64,000 nt of DNA from Chytridium lagenaria (taxonomy: Eukaryota; Chytridiomycota; Chytridiomycetes; Chytridiales; Chytridiaceae), in contig JAHLKC010000043.1 of NCBI GenBank assembly GCA_025449115.1, forward strand, positions 62,001 to 126,000, written 5' to 3'. Below, piece after piece: positions 26,604 to 37,763 of the stretch. The first letter of the stretch is position 1. Every line of letters starts with the position of its first letter. The notes beneath the pieces were generated by a model that searched no databases, was not told where the DNA came from, and saw only the letters and a program-made list of their open reading frames with translations. The translations under genes were made by a program, and so were the position numbers.

Positions 26604-27887
26604 GTGTCTTGTCCCCTGCATAATTAGCCCTCCCCCAAAAAAACAACAACAAACAAACGTAGACGGTCCCGCCGTGTGCGGCGACCATTTTGAATTTTAG
26701 TTTTTTGTCTTCTTCTTCTATTTGATGGGAAAAGGGGTGATGGTTTGATGAGGGAGGTGGGTTTCTTGTTTTGGGGAGAGAGTTTGGGGAGGGGGAGGAA
26801 GGAATGGAGAGAGAGTTAAGAGAGTTTTATACGTAACAGCTTTTTATTGAATGTTGGGATGGTTGATGAGGACTTTTTGAGCAAAAGTGGGTTTTTTTTG
26901 TTTAGCAGTATAGTTATTTTTGTTTGTTTCAGTGAACACTTTTTTTCTTTGTTGTTGTTGTTGTTGCTGTTGTTGTTGTTGTTTTACGCGAAAAAATATG
27001 AATTATTCTAAGTTAAGCAATGTGGGGGTTTTTGTTTCTTGCAGTTGGTAAAAGTGTTTTGGGTGGAGATTACCTTTTTTTTTTTGGTTTCTTTTTCTTT
27101 TAACTTTTTTTTATATTTTTTTTGGGGGGGTGGTAAAGTGATGGATGTGGGTATGTTGTGAGAGTGAGAGTGAGAGAGAAAGTGTGTGTGTGTGTGTGTT
27201 GTTTAAAAAAAAAAGAAATATTCATACCTGTATTTTTAAATGTTTACATTTTCTTTGTTATTATTATTATTATTGAATGTAAAGTAAGAGAAAATTCAAA
27301 GAGAAAAGAGGAATGAATATGTTAATAATGGATTAATTATATGTGTGTGTGAGATGGATATGAGGTGTAGAATGAATGAATAGTATATAGAGTATAATAG
27401 TATTTATATTATAGAGTGTGAGGTTGGTTTGGTTGAGGATGATGAAAAGCGACATGAAAATGAAAATAATATTTATATAAATGACAATCTATATATTATA
27501 ATTAATGAATGAATGAAAGAAAGAAAGATGCAGAGATCGGAAAAATAATCAAGTGTATGTGCATATGTATTAGAATATAAAGGCATCAGGTGGTTTAAAT
27601 GATTTATAATAATAATAATTAATAATGAAATAATAATTTATTAATTATTAAATATTTATTAAATATATATTATTCCAAGAATAGCATGAATTGGAATATT
27701 TAAATTAAATACCATTAGTAATAAGTAATAATATGTACAGATGTAGTACAACATTCTATTACTATTCATTTATTTAATTATTATTTACATATTTGAATAT
27801 TAATATTCATCGGTTTATTAAATACATACTTAAATAATACTATTACTACTACTACTGCTATTAGTAGTATATGTTGTATGTGTAATA
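26604..27887. other. A/T-rich, microsatellite-laden intergenic region
   Basis: 1.28 kb without a gene. It holds (GTT)n/(TTG)n at 26951-26982, a (GT)n run at about 27184-27200, (ATT)n at about 27260-27275, GAAT/GAAA repeats at 27506-27530, and from about 27400 a very A/T-rich stretch (27600-27850) with TAAT and ATTA motifs and (TAC)n/(TGC) at 27840-27860. It separates the zinc-finger gene from the bZIP region. Confidence 0.6.
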
Positions 27888-28436
27888 ATGGAAAAGATGA
27901 ACAAGGATATGATGGATACACATCATCAGTATCAGCATCAGCATCAGCATGATATTGGACAAGGAGAGAGCAGTCATCATCACAATAATAATAACAAAGA
28001 AGAACAAGACACTTTATTATTAAACAAGGACAAGGACACTACTACTGCTACCACTACTACTAGTACTCCTTCTACTACTACAACCATGTCAAATCAACTA
28101 CTACTACAGCAACAACATCATCCTCATCCACTCTCTCCTCCTCCTTCTTCTTCTTCAACATCATCATCATCATCATCATCAACATCAACGACATTGCTTC
28201 AACAACAACAGTCATCCTCGGCTTATCCTACACCAGACCAACCCTCAACAACAACAACATCATCATCATCATCAACAACAGACAATGCACCATCATCAAC
28301 ATCAACTACTACTACTGCTGCTGCTGCTGTAGTGGTAGAGGCACCACCACCCTTGAACAGAGTCAACAACAGCAACCATGCATCTACCACCTTGCCTTCC
28401 ATATCTTCCTCCTCTCCATGCGATTCCCTCCCATGA
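27888..28436 (+). CDS. Low-complexity Gln/Ser/Thr/His ORF, possible N-terminal part of the bZIP gene
   Basis: Open frame of 182 residues from MEKMNKDMMDTHHQYQHQ to a stop at 28434-28436, built from CAT, CAA, TCA and ACT trinucleotide repeats. Composition matches the Gln/His/Ser-rich middle of the bZIP protein that starts 215 bases downstream, on the same strand. A second frame (28433-28510) continues Ser-rich and ends at a good donor (AAG then GTAAAC at about 28509), but I could not find a convincing acceptor before 28651. So it may be an upstream exon of the bZIP gene, a uORF-bearing leader, or chance coding in repeats. Confidence 0.35.
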   Translation: MEKMNKDMMDTHHQYQHQHQHDIGQGESSHHHNNNNKEEQDTLLLNKDKDTTTATTTTSTPSTTTTMSNQLLLQQQHHPHPLSPPPSSSSTSSSSSSSTSTTLLQQQQSSSAYPTPDQPSTTTTSSSSSTTDNAPSSTSTTTTAAAAVVVEAPPPLNRVNNSNHASTTLPSISSSSPCDSLP

Positions 28437-28650
28437 TGCAGTCATCATCATCATCATCATCGTCACAATCATCCTTATCCAACGACCGTCTCTTGCTAGT
28501 CTATGGGAAGGTAAACCACTCACTCTCTCACTGTTTCTATTTCACTTTTAAAGTCACCACCACCATCTCTATATATTAAAGGCAGACACTGACCTATTTT
28601 TATTATTATTTTTTTTTTTTTGTACCTTGTGTCCCCACTACTCACACGCG

Positions 28651-31153
28651 ATGTCGCATGCCACATTATCTTCATCATCATCAACGTCATCACTTGAACC
28701 ATCCCGTCATCGCTTGAACCATCCATCAACATCATCAACAACAATAACGCATTCTACACCCCCTTCATTCATCAACATTCATTCTCTATTTCAAGGCCGC
28801 AACCTCTCTCTTCTCGGAAGTGTTGCAAGTCCTCATCTCGGCAAGGACCGGACGTCACCCATGATGATGCTAGGTGGACAAGCTGGAGACAAATCTACCG
28901 CCGGTCTCCCAACAGGCCTTAGTTCCCTTCTTGACTTTCCTACAGGAACTTCTCCCTCTCCCCTACCAACCATTGACAGAACTCCCAATCGCCTCCTTGC
29001 CTCCCAACTCGACCAGGAACTGAACCCGTTTGAGCAAAGCTTCTCTGCTCTCCCCTCGCAAACTTCTTCATCATCATCCTCCACCGCCTCCCTCGTCCCA
29101 AACAGTCTCCCATCCGACCAGACCCTTGTACCCCAAGGGCCCCTTGCCTCGGCAGGAACCTCGGGCCTCTCTGGTGTTTTCGGCCATCACTCATCCGGAA
29201 TGGGCTTTAGCTCCTCCCCAAAGCCAATCCTCCCACCGCCCACTACTTCTCCCCGCTTCACACCTCACTTTGATAGACTCGACGGGTTCCCATTCCCAAA
29301 GATGATGATGATGTCGCCAAGGTCAACGATCAATTCCATCCTCAGCAATACCATTGTGCCGTCCCCTCAAGGTACGCCGTTGCTGGAATCCATGGCACGT
29401 GAAAAAGGAAACACGCCTACTGTTCATGGTGGACCGCTGGGTGTCGCTGCAAGGCCCCCTCTTGCACCTCCCCCGTGGCACGCCCACCTGCCTTTTCTGC
29501 CAATAATGGCTTTGCGTCGTTTTCGAACAACAGACTATCGATGGGGGGCACGGTAGGAGTGCCTCCTCTTCATGTGGGCGGTGCCAGCGTTGGGGCCTCG
29601 ACCTCTACTGCCGGACCTTTAGGAACGTCTGACCATTCCCTTCCATTCCCTTCTGCCCCGCTCACACCCATGAGCGCCACCTTGGCAGCCATTCGAAATG
29701 CAACGTCCTCTCTCGACATGAGCGCCGCCTCCATCGCGTCCTTGACCGCTACATCGACGAGACCGAGAAGCGGGTTATCTGCCAGCGGTCATCACCATCA
29801 GGAGAATTCCGACGTGCCAACATTGTCTCCTCCGTCGTCGTCTTTAGCTTCCTCGGCATCTTCATCGTCTGTTGGGAATGGACCCTATGGGAGTGGAGGC
29901 GCCATGCTGCCTCCTCCAAACCCTGCCGCAATGCTTTCCTCTGCATCCATCACATCCTATGGGCCTTCGCCTGCTCCCACACCGTCACCTTTGTCCTCCT
30001 CCTCCATGATCATGTCCCACCATCCAAACTCTACCATGCAACACCACCACCACCACCACCAACAACAAGAACATCAACAACAACAACAACATATCCCCTC
30101 TCAATGGACACAGCAACCACAATATCAACACCAACACCAACACAGTCAGCTGAAACAACTGCAACAACAGCAGCAATACCATCCACTCCCACCTCCACCC
30201 CCAGGTCCACCTTTACTCGTCCACAATTCCTCTCACTCGACTCCAACAATGCAATCCCGTCCTTACCCACAACCCATCCCAGACACCGACTTTACAGACT
30301 CTACAACCCGTAAACGCAAATCCGCACCCTCAACAACCCACTCCACCCCCACATCCACCTCCTCCTCCTCCATGTTCTTCACCCCCGCAGACCCAAACCC
30401 CATCAAACGTCTCCGCACAACCTCCACCTCCTCCACCACCTCCTCCACCTCCTCAGCCGTCGTCGCAGCCGCGCAAGGCATAGCAGCGTTATCCGCATCC
30501 AAGCCGTCCGGCACCGTTAAACCCCCCGTCAAGGCAAAGAAACCACCCAAGATGAGCGCAAAGGCGAAAAAGGCGGCGGCGGAGGCTGCTGCTGCTGAGG
30601 CGGCGGCGGAGGCTGCTGCTGCTGAGGCGGCGGCGGCGGAAGAGGAGATGGATGATTTGTATGATGCGGCGAATGATGCGGATATGCAGGCGAAAGAGGG
30701 GGAGACGGAGGAGGAGAAGATGAGGAGGGAGCAGGAGATTAAGAGACGAAATTTCTTGGAGCGGAATCGACAGGGTGAGTATTTTTTTTTTTTTTTTTGT
30801 TATGATTTTTGGTTTTTTTATTTTCCTCCTTTAATCTCGCACCTTTTTTTCTTTTCATTTCTTTTTCAATCGACTCTTCTCTTTTAACGCATCTTTTTCC
30901 TTTTTTCCCCCCCCCAGCTGCCTTCAAATGCCGACAAAAGAAGAAGCAGCACGCCAACACGCTCCAACAACGGGTTGCGAATCTCAAGAGTGACAATGAT
31001 GAATTAGATGTGGAGGCGGAGAAACTGAGAAGGGATATCTTGGAAATGAGGGCGTTGCTTTTAGCGCATCGAGAGTGTGAGGTTGCTGTTGGGAATGGAT
31101 TGGATTTAAGGTTGTTTGGGGCGGGTGGTGGGGATGGGTTGGTTGTGGGTTAG
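28651..31153 (+). CDS. bZIP transcription factor, Atf1/ATF2-like
   Basis: Stress-type (CRE-binding) bZIP factor. Start chosen at ATG 28651 (MSHATLSS). Exon 1 runs to 30774 and exon 2 is 30918-31153. The N-terminal half contains ASQLDQELNPFEQSFSALPS, which resembles the N-P-F-E-Q-S-F element of Atf1/Aft1 proteins, then NTIVPSPQGTPLLES. A His/Gln-rich block, a KRKSAPST patch and an Ala/Glu (EAAAAEAAAEAAAAE) helix precede the bZIP. The basic region, RRNFLERNRQAAFKCRQKKK, is split by the intron after the Q of ERNRQ (phase 1), followed by leucine-zipper heptads VANLKSDNDELDVEAEKLRR and ILEMRALLLAHRECEV. Asn and Arg contact residues are present. A one-base loss near the C5 run at 29470 changes frame. 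The zipper is short (about four heptads), as in this family. Confidence 0.85.
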
Positions 31154-31781
31154 GAGGTGGATAAGGGGGTGTGAAAGATTTGAGGATGATTTTTGGGCCC
31201 CGCTTGGATTTTTTGCGATTTGAACAAGGTGTGAGGTGATGTTAAGGGACACCTTGTTTCTTTTTGTGGAAGTGTGTTTGTTTTTTTTTGGAATTAGTTT
31301 TCAGTAGTCCTTTTTTTTTATTTCCTTTCATTCCATTCTTCTTCTATCTTTCTAGGTACTTGTACAGTTTTTCGAGTTTGCTGGTTTGGTCGGCGGGGTG
31401 TTTTTTCCTACCTTTTCTTTATATGTTTTTTTTTGGAATGAACACTCTTTGTTTTGTTGTTGTTCCTCTCTCTCTCCTTTTCCTAAACCTTTCCTTTACT
31501 TTCCTTTTTGATGTTTTTGTTTTTAGTTTAATTTTACGCGCGTGTGTATTTTTTTGCAGATGTTTTTATATTTACGTATGAATGGATAGTGTCTGGTGTG
31601 CGATAAGTTGCATAAAACGAAAAATAATGAATTTGAACCTTTTTTTGGAGGCGTAAGATCAGTGTTACAGTTCAGGTTCAAGCCCAGGGGAGGAATCCCT
31701 TTTTCATCCCCTTTCATTCTTGGAAACAAAAGAAAGCAATCCCAAAAGCTCCCCTCAATTCCTTCACCCTTCATTCAACCC
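31154..31781. other. Intergenic spacer
   Basis: T-rich 3' flank of the bZIP gene and a short promoter region for phosphomannose isomerase. GGTTCAAGCCC at about 31672 resembles a tRNA B box, but no T-stem pairing surrounds it. No gene seen. Confidence 0.5.
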
Positions 31782-33422
31782 ATGCACAGACTCAAATACG
31801 CAACCCAAAGCTACGACTGGGGTAAACCAGGATCCACCTCCAAAGTCTCAGAATTCGCCCTCTCTGACCCATCCTTCACATTGGATCCCTCCAAACCTTA
31901 CGCAGAGGTACAACACACACCTTCTTCCTTTTTCCATACCCTTAACCCCCAACAATGTTTAGCTCTGGATGGGGACCCACCCTAACGCCCCGTCGTACCT
32001 TTATGAACAACCGTCGATATCCTTGAAATCAGTGTTGACGCCGCAAAACCTCTCAAAGGGGATTCATGAACGGTATCAAGGGGATTTACCGTTCTTGTTC
32101 AAGATTTTGTCGATTGGGAAGGTGACCCTGTGCAGCTTATCTTTTTTGTGTTTTTTTTTTTTTTTTTTTTTGTAGAGCTATGCAGCTTATCTTTTTTTTT
32201 TTTAATTTTTTTTGGATAGATGCTGATGGGATGTTTGTTTTTTTTAGGCGCTTTCCATTCAGGCTCACCCTGATAAAACGCTGGCGAAAGAATTGCATGA
32301 AAAGTTTCCGCATATCTATAAAGACTCGAATCATAAACCAGAGATGGTAAGAAAAAAAAAGCAACCACATTTTATTTCCTTGATACTTTAAAAAAAAAAA
32401 GAATGAAAATGTTTAGACGTGGGTGATTTAATACTTTTTTTAAAAAAAACAAACAGGCCATCGCATTAACCCCCTTTGAAGCCTTTATCGGCTTCCGTCC
32501 CCTCCCCGAAATCAAATCCCATCTCCACCGTTTCCCCGAATTCAGCACCCTCCTCCCATCCTCCATCGTCACCTCCTTTCAAGAAGGTGACGGCAAACCT
32601 GTTCTCCGCGCTTTATTCCAGAGCCTGATGAACGCGCCAGAGGATGCCGTGAAGGAGGCTGTGGAGAGACTTGTGGGACGGTTTGAAGAAGGAGGAATGG
32701 GAGAGGGGAAGCGTGGAGGAGGTTGTGGTGAGGTTGGATAGGGAGTTTAAGGGAGATGTGGGAGTGTTTTTGTGCGTTTTTGTTGAATTATGTGGAGTTG
32801 AAGGTTGGGGAGGGGATTTTTTTGGCGGCGAATGAACCTCATGCGTATTTGAGTGGAGGTGAGAGTTCTCTTTTTTTTTCGTTTGTGCAGACCTGCTTTT
32901 TTCCCCCCTCCCTTTTTTTTTTTTTTGACGCCCATGTTTTTGACGCCCTTGTTTTTTGACGCCCTTTTTTTTTTGACACCCATTTTTTTTTGTGTGTAGA
33001 TTGCGTGGAATGCATGGCAGCCAGTGACAACGTTGTTCGATCCGGTCTCACCCCCAAATTCAAGGACGTGGATACCCTCGTCTCCATGTTAACCTACAAC
33101 CACGGCTCGGCGTCCTCCCAGATCCTCTGTGGTGTTCCGCTCCCCCCTCCATCGACCTCTGCGTCCATGTTGTATGATCCACCGATTGAGGAGTTTGCGA
33201 TTGTCAGGGTTGTGGTTGGGGAGGGTTGGGGAGGTGCATGTGGGGGTGGAGGGACCGAGTGTGGTTGTTGTGACGAGGGGGGGTGGGGTGGGAGTTGTTG
33301 AGGGGGTGAGGAGGGAGGTGAGGAAGGGGGAGGTTTATTTTTTGGAGGCGGGGGTTGGGGTTGAGTGGGTGGGTGGGGATGGGGAAGGGATGGAGTTGTT
33401 TAGGGCTTATTGTACGCTTTAA
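31782..33422 (+). CDS. Mannose-6-phosphate isomerase, type I (PMI)
   Basis: Zinc enzyme interconverting fructose-6-P and mannose-6-P, feeding GDP-mannose for glycans and cell wall. Exons: 31782-31907, 31963-32121, 32248-32347, 32457-32858 and 33000-33422. Motifs: [52 protein letters not shown] (Zn-binding Q-x-H), [60 protein letters not shown], and C-terminal GPSVVVV...G-x-VYFLEAG and FRAYCTL-stop. Metal ligands Gln/His, Glu and His are all in place. About 430 residues, normal for the fungal enzyme. Frame slips near 32700, 32762 and 33220. Intron 4 carries a short tandem repeat. Confidence 0.93.
32927..32983. repeat. Intronic tandem repeat, (T)n-GACGCCC units
   Basis: Four units of a T run followed by GACGCCC (last unit GACACCC) fill most of PMI intron 4 just before its acceptor. 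T-run lengths vary from 5 to about 14. Confidence 0.8.
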
Positions 33423-34207
33423 TGTGTGGGTGTGTGTGTTTTAGTTGTTTTTTTTGTTTTGTTTTGTTCTTTGTTTTGAATCTCTTTTTTCTACTTTTTT
33501 ACCCTTTTTTTTTTTTTGAACCCTTTCTTGGTTTGTTTCCCTTTGTCGCGATCGATTCTCCTTTTCCGTTTTCTTTTTCTATTTCGTTTTTTATCTAATT
33601 TTAGGTTCTATTCATTTTATTGTTCCTAAAGCTGATTCTGAACTGCCTCTGCATCCCTTCTCTTGTCTTCGTCTTCTTCTCTAAAGGTTCTCATTATACA
33701 CTAAAAAAGAAAACCATTTTTTGACTTTCTAACATATTGACATTTTTCTATTCTGAGATATCCGTGGTTTTTTTGGGGGGGAAGTGGTGTGCGATGACGA
33801 GAAGCGAGTCGGCGAAAACACGAGCAGATTGAGTGAACAAGAGTTATAGGGACGCGGGGGGGATAGGAAGGGTACTAAACACAGGGATTCGCGGGTAACA
33901 TCAGCAAATATGGAAGGTATGGGGGGGAAGGTTTCGTGAGAACTAGAAATACAGGGTTGGGGAAACAGATATAAACGAGGTTGGATGTGGATATTTCTGG
34001 GACGCGGGGATAACAAAATAAAATAGAGAAGGTGTGGACATGGGCGGAGGCGTGTTTTTTTTTTTTTGATTCTTAAAAAAAAAAAAAAAGGAAGAAATAA
34101 GGTGACGGAGAGGTGAAGATAGCAAAAATAACAAATTTGAATTTGAATATGCGTATTAGAAAAAATAAAACACAAAAAAAAAAGGCGGGGGTGGTGGGGA
34201 AACAGAT
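33423..34207. other. Convergent 3' spacer, homopolymer-rich
   Basis: About 780 bases between the 3' ends of PMI (plus) and the Sds3-like gene (minus). T-rich then A/G-rich, with several A10-A13 and T10 runs. The minus-strand open frame at 33729-34175 is low-complexity Phe/Pro/Ser and resembles nothing. Confidence 0.5.
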
Positions 34208-35348
34208 TTAATTTGTAAAACTACTGTTGTCGACTTCTTTTTCAACCTCCCAATCTGTGCCAAATCTTCTGACAATTCTGGTTCCTTCAACAACATGGTG
34301 GGGAGCGTCGCTTGATTTCTTGCGTTTCTCGGTTTGCTTCTCCTTGACGGCTCGGGTGTTTTCCGCGTTGTGAATGATTTTTGGGCGTCAACAGAGATGT
34401 CTGCTGGAACAAGACAAAGGTCAATTCTAGAGGGGAGGGGGAAGTTGGGGGAAGCGGGAAAAAAGGGGGGGGTTACCGTTTGTGATGGTGAGACTTTCGC
34501 GGTTCTTCACGGAGTTTCCGTTTCTTTTCTTCAAGGGTTTGAAGGATTTTTTCGCGGAGGCCCTGTTGGAGGGGGGAGTTGTTGGTTAAGGGATAAAATT
34601 GGGAAGATATGGGTACCTGTTTTTCTTGCTAAATAAAAGGGTAAGAGAGTTAGATTAAACTTCAAAGTAAGGAGAGGTAATTGGGGGGGAGGGGGAGGTT
34701 GACGTACAGCGAATTCTTGTAAGCAAGTGTCTTTTTCGATTTGAAAGAGCTTGTCAGCACATTCGAGTTGGTAGTCTCTGTAGATTGAGCTTGTTGGATG
34801 GCGTGGTACGTTCTTGTTCGAGGATGTGGACCTGTTCTTCGTATTCTTCGTGGGTGCCTGTGGTTTATTGGAGAGTGAGTAGCGGGGGGGGTAGGTGAAT
34901 GGTGAGTGGGGTTGAGTATGTAGAAGGGTGTGTTTGTTCAAAAGTAGGTGGGGGCATCTGAGGAGTAGTTTACCGTCTAGAATATCTCGGAGTTCTTGTT
35001 TGATCTGATTGATTTTATCGTTATAGATCCTAAAACCCCGTCCGAAAAGGGGATATAGTAAGATGATGATGGTGGGGTGTAAAAGGAGGGCTTTTACTTT
35101 TCTTTGTTGTCGAGAAAGTCTCGACTGAGGCTTTCGAGACGCTCATAAAAGACTTTATGTCGTTTCTCCTTCTTTGTAAGGTGGTCGTCGTTGGGTGCTG
35201 CGAACATCGGGAGTTGGCGGGCTTCACTTGACGGTAAAGACAGGGCAGTTATTGGGTGTTGGTGGTGGTGGTGGTGGGTGAAAATCAGTTGGACAAATTT
35301 CGAGCTGGTCAACTTGTTGGAGATGATGGCTTCTCCATTGCATGACAT
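34208..35348 (-). CDS. Sds3-like histone deacetylase complex subunit
   Basis: Sds3/BRMS1 family proteins are coiled-coil scaffolds of Sin3-Rpd3 histone deacetylase complexes. Reading from 35348: MSCNGEAIISNKLTSSKFVQ, RQLPMFAAPNDDHLTKKEKR, FYERLESLSRDFLDNKEK, IYNDKINQIKQELRDILDGT, HEEYEEQVHILEQERTT, DYQLECADKLFQIEKDTCLQ, EFA, LREKILQTLEEKKRKLREE, and a basic tail ending VVEGTRIVRRFGTDWEVEKE then VDNSSFTN-stop. The ordered helices with L..(eL)..I/L-x-GTH-x-EY are the Sds3 signature. Five or six short introns; at least one frame slip near 34800. Exons 2-3 joins are approximate. Opposite neighbours: converges with PMI, diverges from TVP23. Confidence 0.75.
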
Positions 35349-35708
35349 TTTACGCAAGTTATCGTTTTTAAATTAAGCATTCCCCGACTCCCTTTCTTAA
35401 GAGAGAGAGAAAGAGTTTCAGATAATTCTAGCATACTTTTGAAGCATTGCTATTTTATTTTATTCATTCATTACCTACTTGAAACCGCACAAAATACATT
35501 GATAGATCCCAAAACAAGCATCTGTCTATGTACTTTATTGAAATTATTGCTGTATGCAAGCATTCGCACACGTACAAATACGTCGTGCACCAACCCATTT
35601 CATCGATTCTCAACGCAAAACGGGCCTTTAACCAAATAGCAACACGACCCAACCTCACCTTGAAAAAAAATTTGTTTTCACAAGGTCCACGAAACGATAC
35701 CTACATAA
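35349..35708. promoter_or_regulatory. Divergent promoter region, Sds3-like / TVP23
   Basis: 360 bases between opposite starts at 35348 (minus) and 35709 (plus). A/T-rich with a GAGAGAGAGA run at about 35401. No gene seen. Confidence 0.5.
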
Positions 35709-36974
35709 ATGGCTTCAAACGATTCAACGAGTCTCCTCTTTGAGGCTGCCCCAATGGGCGCATCCGACACCATCCTCCCATCCACAAATGTCTCCTCCTC
35801 CTCTGCATCATCAAGACCCATCTCGTCAGCCGGTATGCCCGCTCAGGGCATCTCGGGAAACATGCAACCGCAGAGTTCGCTGGATCCGCAGCAGCAGCAG
35901 CAGCAGCAGAGCATCTTGCAGCAGTCAAGGTAATAATTGATCGAGCTCTTGGCATATAGATAGGATTTTAGACGACTCGAGTTTTTGGGATGGACGGAGG
36001 AGTTGGGAAAGGCTTGCTTAATGGCGGATTGCATGGACTAGCAGGCCAGAGTAGTTTAAAACTTTCTACAGCATGCGTCTTGTCCCACTATCTATCATTA
36101 TATTAGGAATACCATGAATATGCTGAACTCACCTATTTGTTCCATGAAGCCATCCCGGCGCCCTCGTCTTCCACATTCTCTTCAAGCTCGCCGCGCTCCT
36201 GGTATACCTATTCGGTTGGATCTTCAACATGAGCTTCATCTTTACATTCGTCATCATTGTATTGCTCTTGTCGTTTGACTTTTGGACCGTCAAGAACGTT
36301 ACCGGACGTTTACTTGTGGGATTAAGATGGTGGAATGAAATTCATGAGGATGGGTCAAATGTTTGGATTTTTGAGTCGAGAGAGGTATGAGAGAATTTAT
36401 GCAAATGAGTTTTCCTTTTTCGCTTCGCACACTGTTTTGTTGTGCGTATGCGGTTCTATTTGGTCCTTTTGAAACATGCGGTTTTTTCTTTCGCGTTTTT
36501 TTCAATGACATGCCATTGTATCTCGTTTTCCTCATTCTAGTTACAATTTCTCAAGTTTCTTCATGATAACTATGGACTAACCCTGTTTACTTTCCAAACT
36601 AGAATCGTGTTGTAAATAACACTGACTCGAGGGTCTTCTGGGTTGCTCTTTACCACCACCCCCGCGATCTGGGCATTCTTTGGCTTGGGCGCCATTTTGA
36701 AATTCTCCTTCTCCTGGCTTCTCGTCGTGATTGTGGCAATTGTGTTGAACATGGCAAACGTTATCGGATATACCAAGTGTGAAAAGGTAGCTTTCTTAGT
36801 ACTTTCAATTCTTTGCTTACTCTTTATGTTTAGGATGCTCGCGCAAAACTCTCAAACTACATTGCAGGCAATAGCTACGTTCAAGGCTTTGTGGGCAACT
36901 TTATCAGCGATCGTATCAGTGGATTCTTTGGTGGTGGAGGGAATCAAACTGCTGCCAACGCTCCCAGGCGGTGA
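35709..36974 (+). CDS. TVP23: Golgi membrane protein TVP23 family
   Basis: Four-pass Golgi/TGN membrane protein (FAM18 in animals) associated with Yip proteins in vesicle traffic. Exons: 35709-35929, 36150-36384, 36603-36786 and 36834-36974. After a Ser/Gln-rich cytosolic N-terminus (poly-Gln from a CAG run at 35891), the family core is unmistakable: [109 protein letters not shown], then [20 protein letters not shown] and a Gly/Ala tail. One inserted base in the C run near 36660 disrupts exon 3. Confidence 0.93.
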
Positions 36975-37763
36975 AGCGGTGGAGGCATACTTTCTTTTGT
37001 TTTCCTTTTCATATAGTTTTGTCCCGTTTTCTATTATGCATGGTTTTGGAAGATGGGATTCCTGATTCCAACGGCCTTTTTGCCAGGCCTTTCATAAGAT
37101 GCCAAGATTTTTTTATGACTGAGATGAATGAAAGAAGTCGTAAAACACTATTATATTTCCATGAATGGAACGCCGAAGTGGTATAGAAACGCAACCACGG
37201 TTTTTTAAACATACAGTTCCGAGGGTTTCGAATTTTGGAAGTTAAAACAGAATCTGAAACTGAGGGTTCACAAAACCTCGCTGTTGACCCCTCAAACTAA
37301 AAAAAATAAGGTGCGGGCGAGCGAATCAAAGCTTTGCAAGAATACTGAGAACGGGGCCAGCAGATGTTTCAAGGAGTTCTTACCTATAGCTACCCCTGTC
37401 GAAGAAGTATATAGAAAAAAAAGAGAGAAAAAAACTGAGCTAAGGCGTGAAGCCAGAGTGCATTTTGCATTATATCACTTTTCTTTGTTTGATTTCATCC
37501 GTAACGAGCGATTTTGTAAAAGCTTTTTACGATACCCGTCATCTGGCATCAGAGCTAACGGTAAGGCATGATCGCATCCTTCACAAGGTTATAACAACTG
37601 GCCAACCGCTAACGGCTTTCTAAATCATCTTCAACACAGCTCTCTCCAAAGATTAGCCAGCCTCATCCTCCCTCTAGCCAACTCCTCATAAAATCAAACC
37701 AACTCCTCATCGTTCGCCACCAACAAAATTCAACGTCGACCCTTTTTTTTTTGACTCCACAAA
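36975..37763. other. Intergenic spacer
   Basis: 790 bases. The open frame at 37284-37571 is unrelated to any family I know and has no coding-like neighbours. The last 120 bases, A/C-rich with a T9 run, are the probable promoter/leader of the next gene. Confidence 0.45.

Noticed and set aside
31660..31735. Possible tRNA (B-box-like GGTTCAAGCCC)
   Set aside because: The five bases either side of TTCAAGC do not pair and no acceptor stem or A box is present.
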